Of a stretch of DNA of 64,000 nucleotides, positions 46,001 through 54,376 are shown piece after piece. The stretch's first letter is position 1, and the number at the start of each line of letters is the position of its first letter. The stretch is from Paraburkholderia rhynchosiae. Lineage in GTDB: Bacteria; Pseudomonadota; Gammaproteobacteria; Burkholderiales; Burkholderiaceae. The position numbers and the translations under genes are program-made. Below the pieces are notes generated by a model. That model did not search any database. It was not told the DNA's origin and worked only from the letters and a program-made list of their open reading frames with translations. The stretch lies in the NCBI RefSeq assembly GCF_002879865.1, contig NZ_PNXY01000030.1:1-64000 (forward strand), read 5' to 3'.

Positions 46001-49000
46001 TGTGCGCCGGCACGCCGGAAGACGTCAAGCGTTGTCCGGAATCGCATACAGGCGAGGCACTGTTGCAATACGACCGCGCGATGGGCGCGGCGGCGGAACA
46101 CGCCGAGGCAGCTTCGCAAGGCATTCCGTTGCAGAAGGCGCTGAGCGCGGCGCGGGCGCGGCGGGCTATCGAAGGCGAGGACGTGGTGCGTATCGTCAAC
46201 GCGCGCGAGCACAACCTGAAGGCGCTGGACGTCGACATTCCGCATGGCAAGTTCAACGTGATCACCGGCGTGTCCGGATCGGGCAAGTCCACGCTCGCCT
46301 TCGACATTCTTTTCCACGAAGGGCAGCGTCGTTATCTCGAATCGCTCAATGCCTATGCGCGCTCCATCGTGCAGCCGGCCGGGCGGCCTGAAGTCGACGC
46401 CGTGTACGGCATCCCGCCGACGGTCGCCATCGAGCAGCGTCTGTCGCGCGGCGGCCGCAAGAGTACCGTGGCGACCACGTCCGAGGTGTGGCATTTCCTG
46501 CGCTTGCTGTATGTGAAGCTTGGCTTGCAGCATTGCATTCATGACGGCACGCCGGTTACGTCGCAGAGCGTCGAGTCGATTGCGGCGCAGTTGCTGCGCG
46601 ACCACAAAGGGCAGCACGTCGGATTCCTCGCGCCGCTGGTGGTCAACCGCAAGGGCGTGTACACCGATCTCGCGAAGTGGGCGAAAGCGCGCGGCAATAC
46701 GCATCTGCGGGTGGACGGCGAGTTCGTGCCGGTGGACCCGTGGCCGAAGCTCGACCGCTTCCGCGAGCACACCATCGAATTGCCGGTGACCGACATGATC
46801 GTGTCGGCGGACAACGAAGCGGAGCTGCGCCAGGCGCTCGATCAGACACTGGAAGTCGGCAAGGGCGTGATGCATCTGCTTGCGCCGCTAGACGGCTTGC
46901 ACAACGCGATGAACGGCGGACTGCCTACTGCGAAGCTCGGCGCCGTGAAAGTCCTGTCCACCAAGCGGGCGTGTCCCGTGTGCGGCACGAGCTATCCCGA
47001 GCTCGATCCGCGCATGTTCTCGTACAACAGCAAGCATGGCTGGTGCACGACCTGTGTCGGCACGGGCCTCGCGCTCACGCGTGAACAACGCGCCGCGTAC
47101 GACGATACGATCGTCGTCGACGACAATCGCGGCCGTGAACAAAGCTTGCCGTCCGAAGAACAGGAACCCGAAGGTCTCGTCGACGAACCGTGTCCGGATT
47201 GCACGGGCACGCGTCTGAACCCAACGGCGCGCGCGGTCACGTTCGACGCGCACGCCATTACGGGCGTCGCGCAATGGACCGTATCCGGCACGCGCGCGTG
47301 GGTCGAGAGCTTGCAGATGACCGGCCGCGACGCGGAGATCGCCCGCGACGTGGTCAGCGAAATCGGCAGCCGTCTGCAATTCCTCGAAGAAGTCGGGCTC
47401 GGTTATCTGAGCCTCGACCGCGCGGCGCCGAGCCTGTCTGGCGGCGAGGCGCAGCGCATCCGGCTCGCCGCGCAACTGGGCAGCAACCTGCAAGGCGTCT
47501 GCTATGTGCTGGATGAGCCGACCATTGGCCTGCATCCGCGTGACAATCAGATTCTGTTGAACGCGCTGCGCAAGCTCGGCGACAAGGGCAATACGCTGGT
47601 GGTCGTCGAGCATGACGAGGACACGATCCGGCGTGCCGATCACATCATCGATATTGGGCCGGGCGCGGGTAAGCGCGGCGGCACACTGATCGCGCAGGGC
47701 AGCGTCGCAGATCTGTCCGCGCAACCCGAATCGCTGACCGGGCAGTTTCTGGCAACGCCCATCGTGCATCCGTTGCAGCCGCGCCGCAAAGTGGTTGCGC
47801 CGGGCAAACGCGCCGCGGCGGTCCCGGAGAACTGGCTGACCGTGCATGGCGGCAAGCTGCACAATCTGCGCAACGTGACCGTGGGAATTCCGCTTTCGCG
47901 GCTCGTTGCGGTGACGGGTGTCAGCGGCTCGGGCAAGTCGACGCTCGCGCGCGACGTGCTGATGGCCAATCTGCTCGACGCAGTCGGTCGGTCGGTGTTG
48001 TCGTCGCCGGCCACGAGGCGCGCGCGCGCCGCGGCGGCGGAGAAGCCGGCCGCGAACCGCCGCTCGAGTGTGCTCGCACGCAGCGCGCCGCGAGCGCCGC
48101 TGAACGTCACGCATACGTGGCAGGGCTGCGATTCGATCACGGGTTGGGAAACCATCGACCGTGTGCTCGAAGTTGACCAGACGCCGATTGGCAAGACGCC
48201 GCGTTCGTGTCCTGCAACTTACATCGGCGTATGGGACGCGATTCGCAAGCTGTTCGCCGGTACGCTCGAAGCGCGGGCGCGCGGCTACACGGCGTCGCGC
48301 TTCTCGTTCAACACGGGCGAAGGCCGTTGTCCGGCTTGTGAAGGGCAGGGCGTGCGCACCATCGGCATGAGCTTTTTGCCGGACGTGAAAGTGCCTTGCG
48401 ATGTTTGTCACGGGCAGCGCTTCAATCCGGAAACGCTCGCGGTCACGTGGCGCGGCAAGAATATCGGCGACGTGCTCACCATGGAAATCGACGAAGCCGT
48501 CGAGTTTTTTGCGCCGATCTCGAACATCGCGCATCCCTTGCAGTTGATGAAAGACGTGGGGCTCGGTTACCTCACGCTGGGTCAGCCGTCGCCTACCTTG
48601 TCCGGCGGCGAGGCGCAGCGCATCAAGCTCGTCACGGAGTTGAGCAAGGTCCGCGACGACATTACGCGGCGCGGTCAGAAGCCGCCGCATACGTTGTATG
48701 TGCTCGACGAACCGACCGTCGGCTTGCACATGGCCGACGTCGCGAAGCTGATCCGCGTGCTGCATCGTCTCGCTGACGGTGGACACAGCGTGGTCGTGAT
48801 CGAGCACGATCTCGATGTGATCGCCGAGGCGGACTGGATCATCGACCTGGGGCCCGAAGGTGGCGTGGGTGGCGGAACGATCGTCGCTGCTACAGACCCG
48901 GAAGGAATTGTTCAAGTGCGGGCGAGCCACACGGGGGCCGCGTTGAAGCCGGTGGTCGCACGCGCGGCAAGCGCTGGTGCGGGTGCTTCGGGCGCTGCGC

Positions 49001-49032
49001 CAGTCGAGGCGGGCGAAGGTACAAACGGGTAG
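43096..49032 (+). CDS. Double-length UvrA-like excinuclease subunit (two UvrA units, four ABC sites)
   Basis: A roughly 1978-residue protein, twice the length of UvrA (about 940-950). Four Walker A motifs are visible (GPSGSGKS near residue 38, GVSGSGKS near 676, 1057 and 1607), each with its own LSGGE signature (near 520, 871, 1446 and 1834) and Walker B (LDEPSIGLHP, FDEPTTGLHF, LDEPTIGLHP, LDEPTVGLHM). Each half also has UvrA zinc-finger CxxC pairs (CDVCRGFG, CPTCGGSGF, CPDCDGRRY; CPVCGTSY, CTTCVGTG, CPACEGQG, CDVCHGQR) and a UvrB-binding-like insert. The signature helix of each half is near canonical, so all sites may be active. Start codons at 42994 (GTG), 43021 and 43096 are possible; the last has GAGAGGTGG upstream. 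The SOS box 31-106 bases before makes it damage-inducible. It may act with UvrB (11.1 kb) or in a separate repair or toxin-resistance role. Confidence 0.93.
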   Translation: MVEKLSSNGIIKIRGARQHNLKNVDLDVRTGEMTVVTGPSGSGKSSLVFDTLYAEGQRRYVETFSAYARQFLDRMDRPQVDRVDGVPPAIAIDQTNPVRSSRSTVGTMTELNDHLKLLYARAAELFDRKTARQVRHDTPETIYADLLERTVEDDPRLVVTFPVELPESASEQEVEQWLSASGYTRVQAQREVDSPTGKRKLLDVVADRFRLRQADKQRVIEAIEASLKRGGGRVNIYVLPSAPEVPQAPEAQQPEPPIWRFSTGLHSPESDLRYADPQPALFSFNSAYGACDVCRGFGRVIGVDLGLVIPDARKTLRDGAIKPMQTPAWKECQDDLMRYAAKADIRRGTPWGELTDAERDWVINGSPDWNGKWQSHWYGVKRFFEYLESKAYKMHIRVLLSKYRSYTPCETCGGARLKTESLLWRLGTRANADQVLTPAQRFMPRGVEWNRAQLEALPGLTVHDLMLMPIERIRRFFDEISLPSALLDDALKLLLAEVRTRLKYLCDVGLGYLTLDRQSRTLSGGEVQRINLTTALGTSLTKTLFVLDEPSIGLHPRDLNRIVEAMHRLRDAGNTLVVVEHDPSVMLAADRLIDMGPGPGERGGSIIYDGAPEAIRSSGTLTGEYLGGRRHVADAAHWSQRPVDASTPRIVLEGATEHNLCDVTVEIPLQRLVCVTGVSGSGKSTLLQDVLHPAMARHFGLATESPGAFRNLTGADQVNDVVFVDQSPIGKTARSNPASYVGAFDEIRKLFAKAPLAQQRGYGPGMFSFNSGDGRCPTCGGSGFEHIEMQFLSDVYLRCPDCDGRRYRAELLEVKIERGEPARALSIADVLELTVSEAAAYFARDAEVLRVLQPIVDVGLEYVKLGQPVPTLSGGEAQRLKLAGFLAESAQARTARGAKQAVAKRLFMFDEPTTGLHFDDIAKLMQAFGKLLASGHSLIVIEHNLDVIRAADWLIDLGPEGGDGGGRVLCAGTPEDVKRCPESHTGEALLQYDRAMGAAAEHAEAASQGIPLQKALSAARARRAIEGEDVVRIVNAREHNLKALDVDIPHGKFNVITGVSGSGKSTLAFDILFHEGQRRYLESLNAYARSIVQPAGRPEVDAVYGIPPTVAIEQRLSRGGRKSTVATTSEVWHFLRLLYVKLGLQHCIHDGTPVTSQSVESIAAQLLRDHKGQHVGFLAPLVVNRKGVYTDLAKWAKARGNTHLRVDGEFVPVDPWPKLDRFREHTIELPVTDMIVSADNEAELRQALDQTLEVGKGVMHLLAPLDGLHNAMNGGLPTAKLGAVKVLSTKRACPVCGTSYPELDPRMFSYNSKHGWCTTCVGTGLALTREQRAAYDDTIVVDDNRGREQSLPSEEQEPEGLVDEPCPDCTGTRLNPTARAVTFDAHAITGVAQWTVSGTRAWVESLQMTGRDAEIARDVVSEIGSRLQFLEEVGLGYLSLDRAAPSLSGGEAQRIRLAAQLGSNLQGVCYVLDEPTIGLHPRDNQILLNALRKLGDKGNTLVVVEHDEDTIRRADHIIDIGPGAGKRGGTLIAQGSVADLSAQPESLTGQFLATPIVHPLQPRRKVVAPGKRAAAVPENWLTVHGGKLHNLRNVTVGIPLSRLVAVTGVSGSGKSTLARDVLMANLLDAVGRSVLSSPATRRARAAAAEKPAANRRSSVLARSAPRAPLNVTHTWQGCDSITGWETIDRVLEVDQTPIGKTPRSCPATYIGVWDAIRKLFAGTLEARARGYTASRFSFNTGEGRCPACEGQGVRTIGMSFLPDVKVPCDVCHGQRFNPETLAVTWRGKNIGDVLTMEIDEAVEFFAPISNIAHPLQLMKDVGLGYLTLGQPSPTLSGGEAQRIKLVTELSKVRDDITRRGQKPPHTLYVLDEPTVGLHMADVAKLIRVLHRLADGGHSVVVIEHDLDVIAEADWIIDLGPEGGVGGGTIVAATDPEGIVQVRASHTGAALKPVVARAASAGAGASGAAPVEAGEGTNG

Positions 49033-49067
49033 TGCGGTTTCCGCATCGGTTGCCATACGGAGCTTGA

Positions 49068-50504
49068 ATGATCGATGAACGTTGGGCGCAAGCCGCCCGC
49101 TCGCTTACGAGCCGCGCTGCATTCTGGTCACTGCGCATTGTCGACGAACAGATCGACGATCATGAGATTCGCAACGACATAGCGCAGCCGCTGCGCACGG
49201 TGCGCGATCGCGGCGCGATGCTGATCGCGTGGGTCGGCGCGGGAGCTGGTTACGCGGCGACGGCGAATCTGTCGGCGGCCGGTTTGCAGAAGGCGCTCGA
49301 TCTCGCCACCGCGCGCGCCGCAGCGATGGCGGCGTTGTCATTGATCGATCATCGCGAGGTGGCGCGTCCGTCGGCGAGCGGGGAGTATGTGTCGCCGAAT
49401 GCGCAGCATGCGTTGCCGGGCCGCGCCGAGTGGCTCGATCGTCTGGGTGCCGAATGCGCGGCCGCGAATCTCGATTCACGCATCGTCGAGCGGGTGGCGG
49501 CGGTGCAGATCATCCACACCGATCAGCTTTACATGACCGGCGACGGCGTGCGTATCGATCAACGATTCCGTTTCGTGATGCCGCAATTGAGCGTGGTCGC
49601 GCATGCGAATGGCGACACTCAGACGCGCACCCTCGGCGGCAATTACGGCACGCTCGGGCAGGGCGGCATGGAAGTGCTGGCGCGCTTCGGCTTCGAGGGC
49701 TCGGGCGCGCGCGTGGCCACGGAAGCGTTGCAATTGCTGGCCGCGCCGAACTGCCCGTCGGGCAAGCGCGATCTTCTGCTGATGCCCGACCAGATGATGT
49801 TGCAGATTCACGAGTCGATCGGACATCCGCTGGAACTGGACCGTATTCTCGGCGACGAGCGCAATTTCGCGGGCTGGAGTTTCGTGAAGACCGACATGTT
49901 CGGCTCCTATCGCTACGGATCCGAACTGCTGAACGTCACCTTCGACCCGGAGTTGCGTGAAGAAGCCGCAGCCTACGCATTCGACGACGACGGCACCGAA
50001 GCCCACAAGGAATATCTGATTCGCAACGGCGTGCTCGAACGTCCGCTCGGCGGCGCGCTTTCGCAGCAACGCGCGGGCATGCCGGGTGTCGCGAATTCGC
50101 GCGCGTCGAGCTGGAACCGGCCGCCGATCGACCGCATGGCGAATCTGAACATCGAGCCTGGGAAGAGTTCGCTCAGCGAGATGATCGGCAACATCGAACA
50201 CGGCATTCTGATGCGCACGAACACCTCCTGGTCGATTGACGACCATCGCAACAAATTCCAGTTCGGTTGCGAATTCGGGCAACTGATCGAAAACGGCAAG
50301 CTCGCGCATATCGTCAAGCAGCCGAATTATCGCGGCATTTCCGCGAATTTCTGGCGCAGCCTCAGCGCGGTCGGCAACGCGGCCACGCGCGAAGTGTATG
50401 GCACGTCGATGTGCGGCAAGGGAGAGCCGGCGCAGATCGTTCGCGTCGGACACGCGTCGCCGGCTTGCGTGTTCAGCAATGTCGACGTATTCGGAGGCGC
50501 ATGA
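49068..50504 (+). CDS. tldD: TldD-family metalloprotease
   Basis: A 478-residue TldD/PmbA-family protein. The active-site zinc motif HESIGHPLELDR is present (His248, Glu249, His253). The C-terminal region with GKSSLSEMIGNIEHGILMRTNTSWSIDDHRNKFQFGCEFGQLIENG is typical of TldD. TldD with TldE digests antibiotic peptides (microcin B17 type) and degrades CcdA-type proteins in E. coli. Its stop codon overlaps the TldE start (ATGA). Members of this pair in Burkholderia often act outside peptidoglycan pathways, so the target is unknown here. Confidence 0.88.
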   Translation: MIDERWAQAARSLTSRAAFWSLRIVDEQIDDHEIRNDIAQPLRTVRDRGAMLIAWVGAGAGYAATANLSAAGLQKALDLATARAAAMAALSLIDHREVARPSASGEYVSPNAQHALPGRAEWLDRLGAECAAANLDSRIVERVAAVQIIHTDQLYMTGDGVRIDQRFRFVMPQLSVVAHANGDTQTRTLGGNYGTLGQGGMEVLARFGFEGSGARVATEALQLLAAPNCPSGKRDLLLMPDQMMLQIHESIGHPLELDRILGDERNFAGWSFVKTDMFGSYRYGSELLNVTFDPELREEAAAYAFDDDGTEAHKEYLIRNGVLERPLGGALSQQRAGMPGVANSRASSWNRPPIDRMANLNIEPGKSSLSEMIGNIEHGILMRTNTSWSIDDHRNKFQFGCEFGQLIENGKLAHIVKQPNYRGISANFWRSLSAVGNAATREVYGTSMCGKGEPAQIVRVGHASPACVFSNVDVFGGA

Positions 50505-51865
50505 TGAGCCACTTCATGTCATCGCGCGCCACGCACTCGGCGGACTGGCAGCGGTATTTCACGTCGCTCGCCGACGCGATCGAGCGTCTTCAGCAAGGCG
50601 GCGAAACTACGCTCAGTTCGTTCGCCGGCGAGCAGTCCGATTTCATCCGCTTCAACGCAGGCAAGGTGCGGCAAGCCGGCACGGTGTCGCAAGGCAAGCT
50701 GACCTTGCGTCTGATCGACGGCGCGCGTCAGGCGTATTCCACGCTGACGGTACGCGGCGATCTGCAACAGGACGTCGACGACGTGAGCGCCGCGCTCGCT
50801 ACGTTGCGTGACGGTCTGCGCGATGCCGCCGACGATCCGCATCTGCTGTTCGACACATCCGCATGGCAACGCTCCACGCAGCGTTCCGGCAAATTGCCCG
50901 AGCCGGAAGGCTTGTTGCGTGTCGTCGCGGAATGCGCGCAGGGGCTCGATTTCGTGGGCTTTTACGCGGGCGGCACGATCGTGCGCGGCTTCGCGTCGAC
51001 GCGCGGCAGCCGCGGCTGGTATCAAGTGGACAATTTCAGTTTCAGTTGGTCGCTGTACGACCCGAGCGGCCGCGCGATCAAAACCACTTACGCCGGCGAC
51101 GACTGGAGCGATGCTGTATTCGCGGCAAAAGTCGACCAGGCGGCCGCGCGCCTCACGGTGCTCTCTCGCACGCCGCGCGTGCTGGCGCCGGGGCGCTATC
51201 GCGCGTGGCTCGCGCCAGCGGCGCTTGCCGAACTGCTCGGCGTCACCGCCTGGCGCGGGTTTTCGGCGCGTGCTCAGGCCAGTTCGCGCAGCGAGTTGTA
51301 CAAGCTGCACACGGGAGAAATTGCGCTCGACCCGCGCGTGACAATCGGCGAAGAACTGAATCTCGGCATTACGCCGGGCTTCAACGACGACGGCTATTTG
51401 CGCGACAGCGTTGCGCTCGTCAATGGCGGCCGCAGCGCAGGGCAACTGACCAACGCGCGCAGTGCGCGGGAATATGGCTTGGCGCCAAACGGCGCACTCG
51501 CGGAAGAATCGCCTACGGCGCTTGCCATGCAGGGCGGCGACCTGGCGGAAGGCGACGTTCTGGCCCAACTCGGCACGGGGCTTTACATCGGCAATCTGTG
51601 GTACGTGAACTTCTCGGACCGGATGAATTGCCGCCTCACCGGCATGACGCGCTTCGCGACGTTCTGGGTCGAAGACGGGCAGATCGTTGCGCCGCTGGAA
51701 GCCATGCGTTTCGACGACAGCCTGTATCGTCTGCTTGGCAGCGAACTCGAGCGGATCGGCGCGCAGGCCGAATTGCTGTTGAGCGACTGGACTTGGGGCG
51801 AGCGTGGGACAGGCGGCATGCAATTGCCGGGTATTCTGCTGAAATCGTTCCATTTGACTTTGTGA
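50504..51865 (+). CDS. tldE: TldE/PmbA-family protein
   Basis: About 453 residues. It lacks the HExxxH zinc motif and is the non-catalytic partner of TldD: GEQSDFIRFNAGKVRQAGTVSQGKLTLRLIDG near the N-terminus and GDVLAQLGTGLYIGNLWYVNFSDRMNCRLTGMTRFATFWVEDGQI near the end match PmbA/TldE. The start is either 50501 or 50504; GGAGG (50493-50497) fits 50504 better (six-base spacing). Translational coupling to tldD is clear from the one- to four-base overlap. Confidence 0.85.
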   Translation: MSHFMSSRATHSADWQRYFTSLADAIERLQQGGETTLSSFAGEQSDFIRFNAGKVRQAGTVSQGKLTLRLIDGARQAYSTLTVRGDLQQDVDDVSAALATLRDGLRDAADDPHLLFDTSAWQRSTQRSGKLPEPEGLLRVVAECAQGLDFVGFYAGGTIVRGFASTRGSRGWYQVDNFSFSWSLYDPSGRAIKTTYAGDDWSDAVFAAKVDQAAARLTVLSRTPRVLAPGRYRAWLAPAALAELLGVTAWRGFSARAQASSRSELYKLHTGEIALDPRVTIGEELNLGITPGFNDDGYLRDSVALVNGGRSAGQLTNARSAREYGLAPNGALAEESPTALAMQGGDLAEGDVLAQLGTGLYIGNLWYVNFSDRMNCRLTGMTRFATFWVEDGQIVAPLEAMRFDDSLYRLLGSELERIGAQAELLLSDWTWGERGTGGMQLPGILLKSFHLTL

Positions 51866-52688
51866 GCGCCACAAGTCCGGCTTGTTGCTGACTAACGCGG
51901 GCCGTGCGGGCCGTGCAGGAGTGCGACGGTGCAACACGCGCGCGCCGTGCACGCGTCGCCCCCTGTCCCCGTTCCCGCCGTTTGCGTGACGTGTGCGGCG
52001 GCTAGCGCCCTCAGCAGCCAGCCTGCACTCGCCAAATTGCGCCGCGAAACCACACGCGCCCGCCGCACTGCAAAAACGCCAGCTAATCGTCTGACCATCG
52101 GCGAAGCCCGCTTCCTTACAATGGGATTAAATCAGATGAATCAGCGTGCAACGTTTCAAATCCGAAACATTTTCCGCGGGCATGAAAGCTGTGCATAAAG
52201 AGATAATCATCGAAATATAATGCCCGCAGCGCAATTGCCAATAGGCCGGCGGGGAATTGCCGATTTGCGAATAGAAAATCGAATTAAAAGGGACATTGTG
52301 GCGCGCCGGCGTGTTCACCTTTGAAACATTTCCGCTCGCTCAGAAACCGGAGCGCGGCCCTATTCGATGCCTGTATCCGCCGCCGGCTGGGAAGGGCCAG
52401 TGCACGCGGTTCTCCGAGCGCCCACTCGGACGACCCGGTATGTTTTTCCGCTGCTTTTCGCCCCAGTGCTACATATTACTTACATCAAACGAGAATCGAT
52501 TTCTTCATACTTTAAACGCGCGTCTATTACAGGCGTTTTCAAATTTACTAATGGGATTCATTCGGATAACATCACGCATAATCCGTGAAGCGGCGTTTGC
52601 CGAAAGTTTGAATCGCGATTATCAATCATCGATATCGTCAGGCGGACGCGCGTCCTCGTCCAACCACGTAGACATTTTGAGGAAGACC
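51866..52688. other. AT-richer intergenic region, upstream of the GlxA-type regulator
   Basis: Over 800 bases, clearly lower in GC than the rest. The frame of the regulator downstream stays open for 131 codons further (from 52296), but that part shows no domain. A loose repeat (GAAACATTTTCCGC near 52162 and GAAACATTTCCGC near 52322) is visible. No RNA gene or terminator recognised. Confidence 0.5.
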
Positions 52689-53684
52689 ATGTCTCACATC
52701 CACGTCGATACTGCGAGGGTCACCTGGTTGCATACGCCAACCGTCAACGTTCGTACCGCAGCGCGGCGAATCGGCGTGCTGCTGTTCGACGGTTTCTGGC
52801 TGCTCGGCCCTGGCACGGTCGTCGAAATGTTCCAGACCGCGAACGAGCTCTCGGGCGCCCGGCCAGGCGAAGAGCCGCCGTATGAAGTGCAGTTTCTGTC
52901 GCTGGACGGCGGCAGTGTGCCGAGTTCGTCGGCCGCACGGATCTGGACCGACCGCATCGACACGCGCTATGGAAGCGGCTTCGACGTTCTGTTCGTCGCC
53001 GGGGGACACGGCGCGCACGAGGCCGCCCACGACCCGCGTCTGCTCACCTGGCTGCGCTCGGTGCAAGCACGTACTCGCGCGATCGAAACCATCGGCGAAG
53101 GGCGGCTCGTGCTCGAGGCCGCCAATCCCGGCGACCCGGAAGTCTTGCAGATTGGCCGCTATGGTCGTAGCGCGACGGACGCGATACTCAGCGCGTCCAA
53201 CGACCGCAACGACTGCGCCCGCAGCGCGCTGATGTTCATCAAGCGCGATCTCGGCGCCGAGCTTGCGCGCAGCGTCGCGGAGCGCGTAATGCCCGGCATG
53301 GCGGCGACGTGGGTTCCGCTGCCGGCCGAAGGCGGCACGCTCAGCGTCGCCGAGAAGATCCGCGCGGCGGCGCGCTGGATGGAAGCGAACTGCGACCGTC
53401 CTGTGTCGGTGGCCGACGCCGCCCAGGTCGCCGCCATGAGCGAGCGCAATTTTCTGCGGCGCTTCAAGAATGAAATGCACGTCACGCCGTCGGACTATCT
53501 GTTGCAGGTGCGGCTGCGCATCGCATGCAACTTCTTGACCGAAACCGAATTGCCGGTCGACAAGATCGCGCGGCGCAGCGGCACCGGCAACGGCGACCGC
53601 CTCGCGAAGATTTTCCGCAAGCGCATGGCGTTGTCGCCCACGGAATATCGCGCACGCAGCCGGCTCGCTGCGGCCGAACCCTGA
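52689..53684 (+). CDS. GlxA-family AraC-type transcriptional regulator
   Basis: A 331-residue fusion of a DJ-1/PfpI-like domain (about 25-180: RIGVLLFDGFWLLGPGTVVEMFQTANELS, FVAGGHGAHEAAHDP) and a C-terminal AraC helix-turn-helix domain (about 215-325: AAQVAAMSERNFLRRFKNEMHVTPSDYLLQVRLRIACNFL and KIFRKRMALSPTEYR). The DJ-1 part lacks the usual Cys-containing elbow and is shorter than in most GlxA proteins, so it may be a degenerate sensor. ATG 52689 has GAGGAAG upstream. It precedes rmlC by about 100 bases and might control exopolysaccharide genes; no proof. Confidence 0.88.
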   Translation: MSHIHVDTARVTWLHTPTVNVRTAARRIGVLLFDGFWLLGPGTVVEMFQTANELSGARPGEEPPYEVQFLSLDGGSVPSSSAARIWTDRIDTRYGSGFDVLFVAGGHGAHEAAHDPRLLTWLRSVQARTRAIETIGEGRLVLEAANPGDPEVLQIGRYGRSATDAILSASNDRNDCARSALMFIKRDLGAELARSVAERVMPGMAATWVPLPAEGGTLSVAEKIRAAARWMEANCDRPVSVADAAQVAAMSERNFLRRFKNEMHVTPSDYLLQVRLRIACNFLTETELPVDKIARRSGTGNGDRLAKIFRKRMALSPTEYRARSRLAAAEP

Positions 53685-53785
53685 TAGCCAAGCGGTGCCT
53701 GGAATGGAGGCACGCCTTCAACCGTCGCCGAGCGCGCGGCGGCATCCTGTTCTTTGTTCGGGCAGTCTCTTACGGGCACAGTGGC

Positions 53786-54337
53786 ATGGGCAACCAGGTG
53801 TTGGCAACGGCACTGCCGGAAGTGAAACTCATCGAACCCGAGGTGTTTGGCGACGAATCCGGTTTCTGTTACGAGAGCTTCAGCGCCGACGAGTTTGTCG
53901 ACGACATCGCGCGCGGTTTCGACTTCGTGCAGGACCGGCATCTGCGCGCGGTGCATGGCGTACTGCGCGGGCTGCACTATCAGGTGCAGCGTCCGCAAGG
54001 GCGGCTCATGCAGGTCGTGGTGGGCGAAATATTCGACGTCGCCGTGGACGTGCGGCTCAAATCGCCGAACTTCGGCAAATGGTGCGGCTCATATTTGAGC
54101 GCGGAAAACCATCGGCAGGTGTGGGTGCCGCCGGGCTTCGCGCATGGCTTCGTGGTGCTCTCGGAGGTCGCCGAATGTCTGTGGAAGACGACCGAATACT
54201 GGTTTCCCGAACTCGAGCGTTGCATCTTGTGGAGCGACCCGGATATCGGCATTGAATGGCCGATCGCCTTCGAGCCGATCGTCGGCGCAAAAGATGCCGC
54301 AGGGCGGCGCTTGTATGAAGCGGAGAATATGGCCTAG
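53786..54337 (+). CDS. rmlC: RmlC, dTDP-4-dehydrorhamnose 3,5-epimerase
   Basis: A 183-residue cupin enzyme. The typical start LPEVKLIEPEVFGDESGFCYESF, the catalytic base His64 in GVLRGLHYQ, the LSAENHRQVWVPPGFAHGFVVLSE segment and IGIEWPI near the end all fit RmlC. It epimerises C3 and C5 of dTDP-4-dehydro-6-deoxyglucose in L-rhamnose synthesis. It is isolated from rmlA, rmlB and rmlD, so it may be a second copy tied to a surface polysaccharide; pel genes follow 4 kb away. Confidence 0.9.
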   Translation: MGNQVLATALPEVKLIEPEVFGDESGFCYESFSADEFVDDIARGFDFVQDRHLRAVHGVLRGLHYQVQRPQGRLMQVVVGEIFDVAVDVRLKSPNFGKWCGSYLSAENHRQVWVPPGFAHGFVVLSEVAECLWKTTEYWFPELERCILWSDPDIGIEWPIAFEPIVGAKDAAGRRLYEAENMA

Positions 54338-54376
54338 CGGCCAATGCGCTGCCTGTCGCGTTGCCTGCTGCGTTGC

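Noticed and set aside
46888-49056. 722-codon minus-strand frame opposite the double UvrA gene
   Set aside because: Antisense shadow with the same base-composition bias; no recognisable family.
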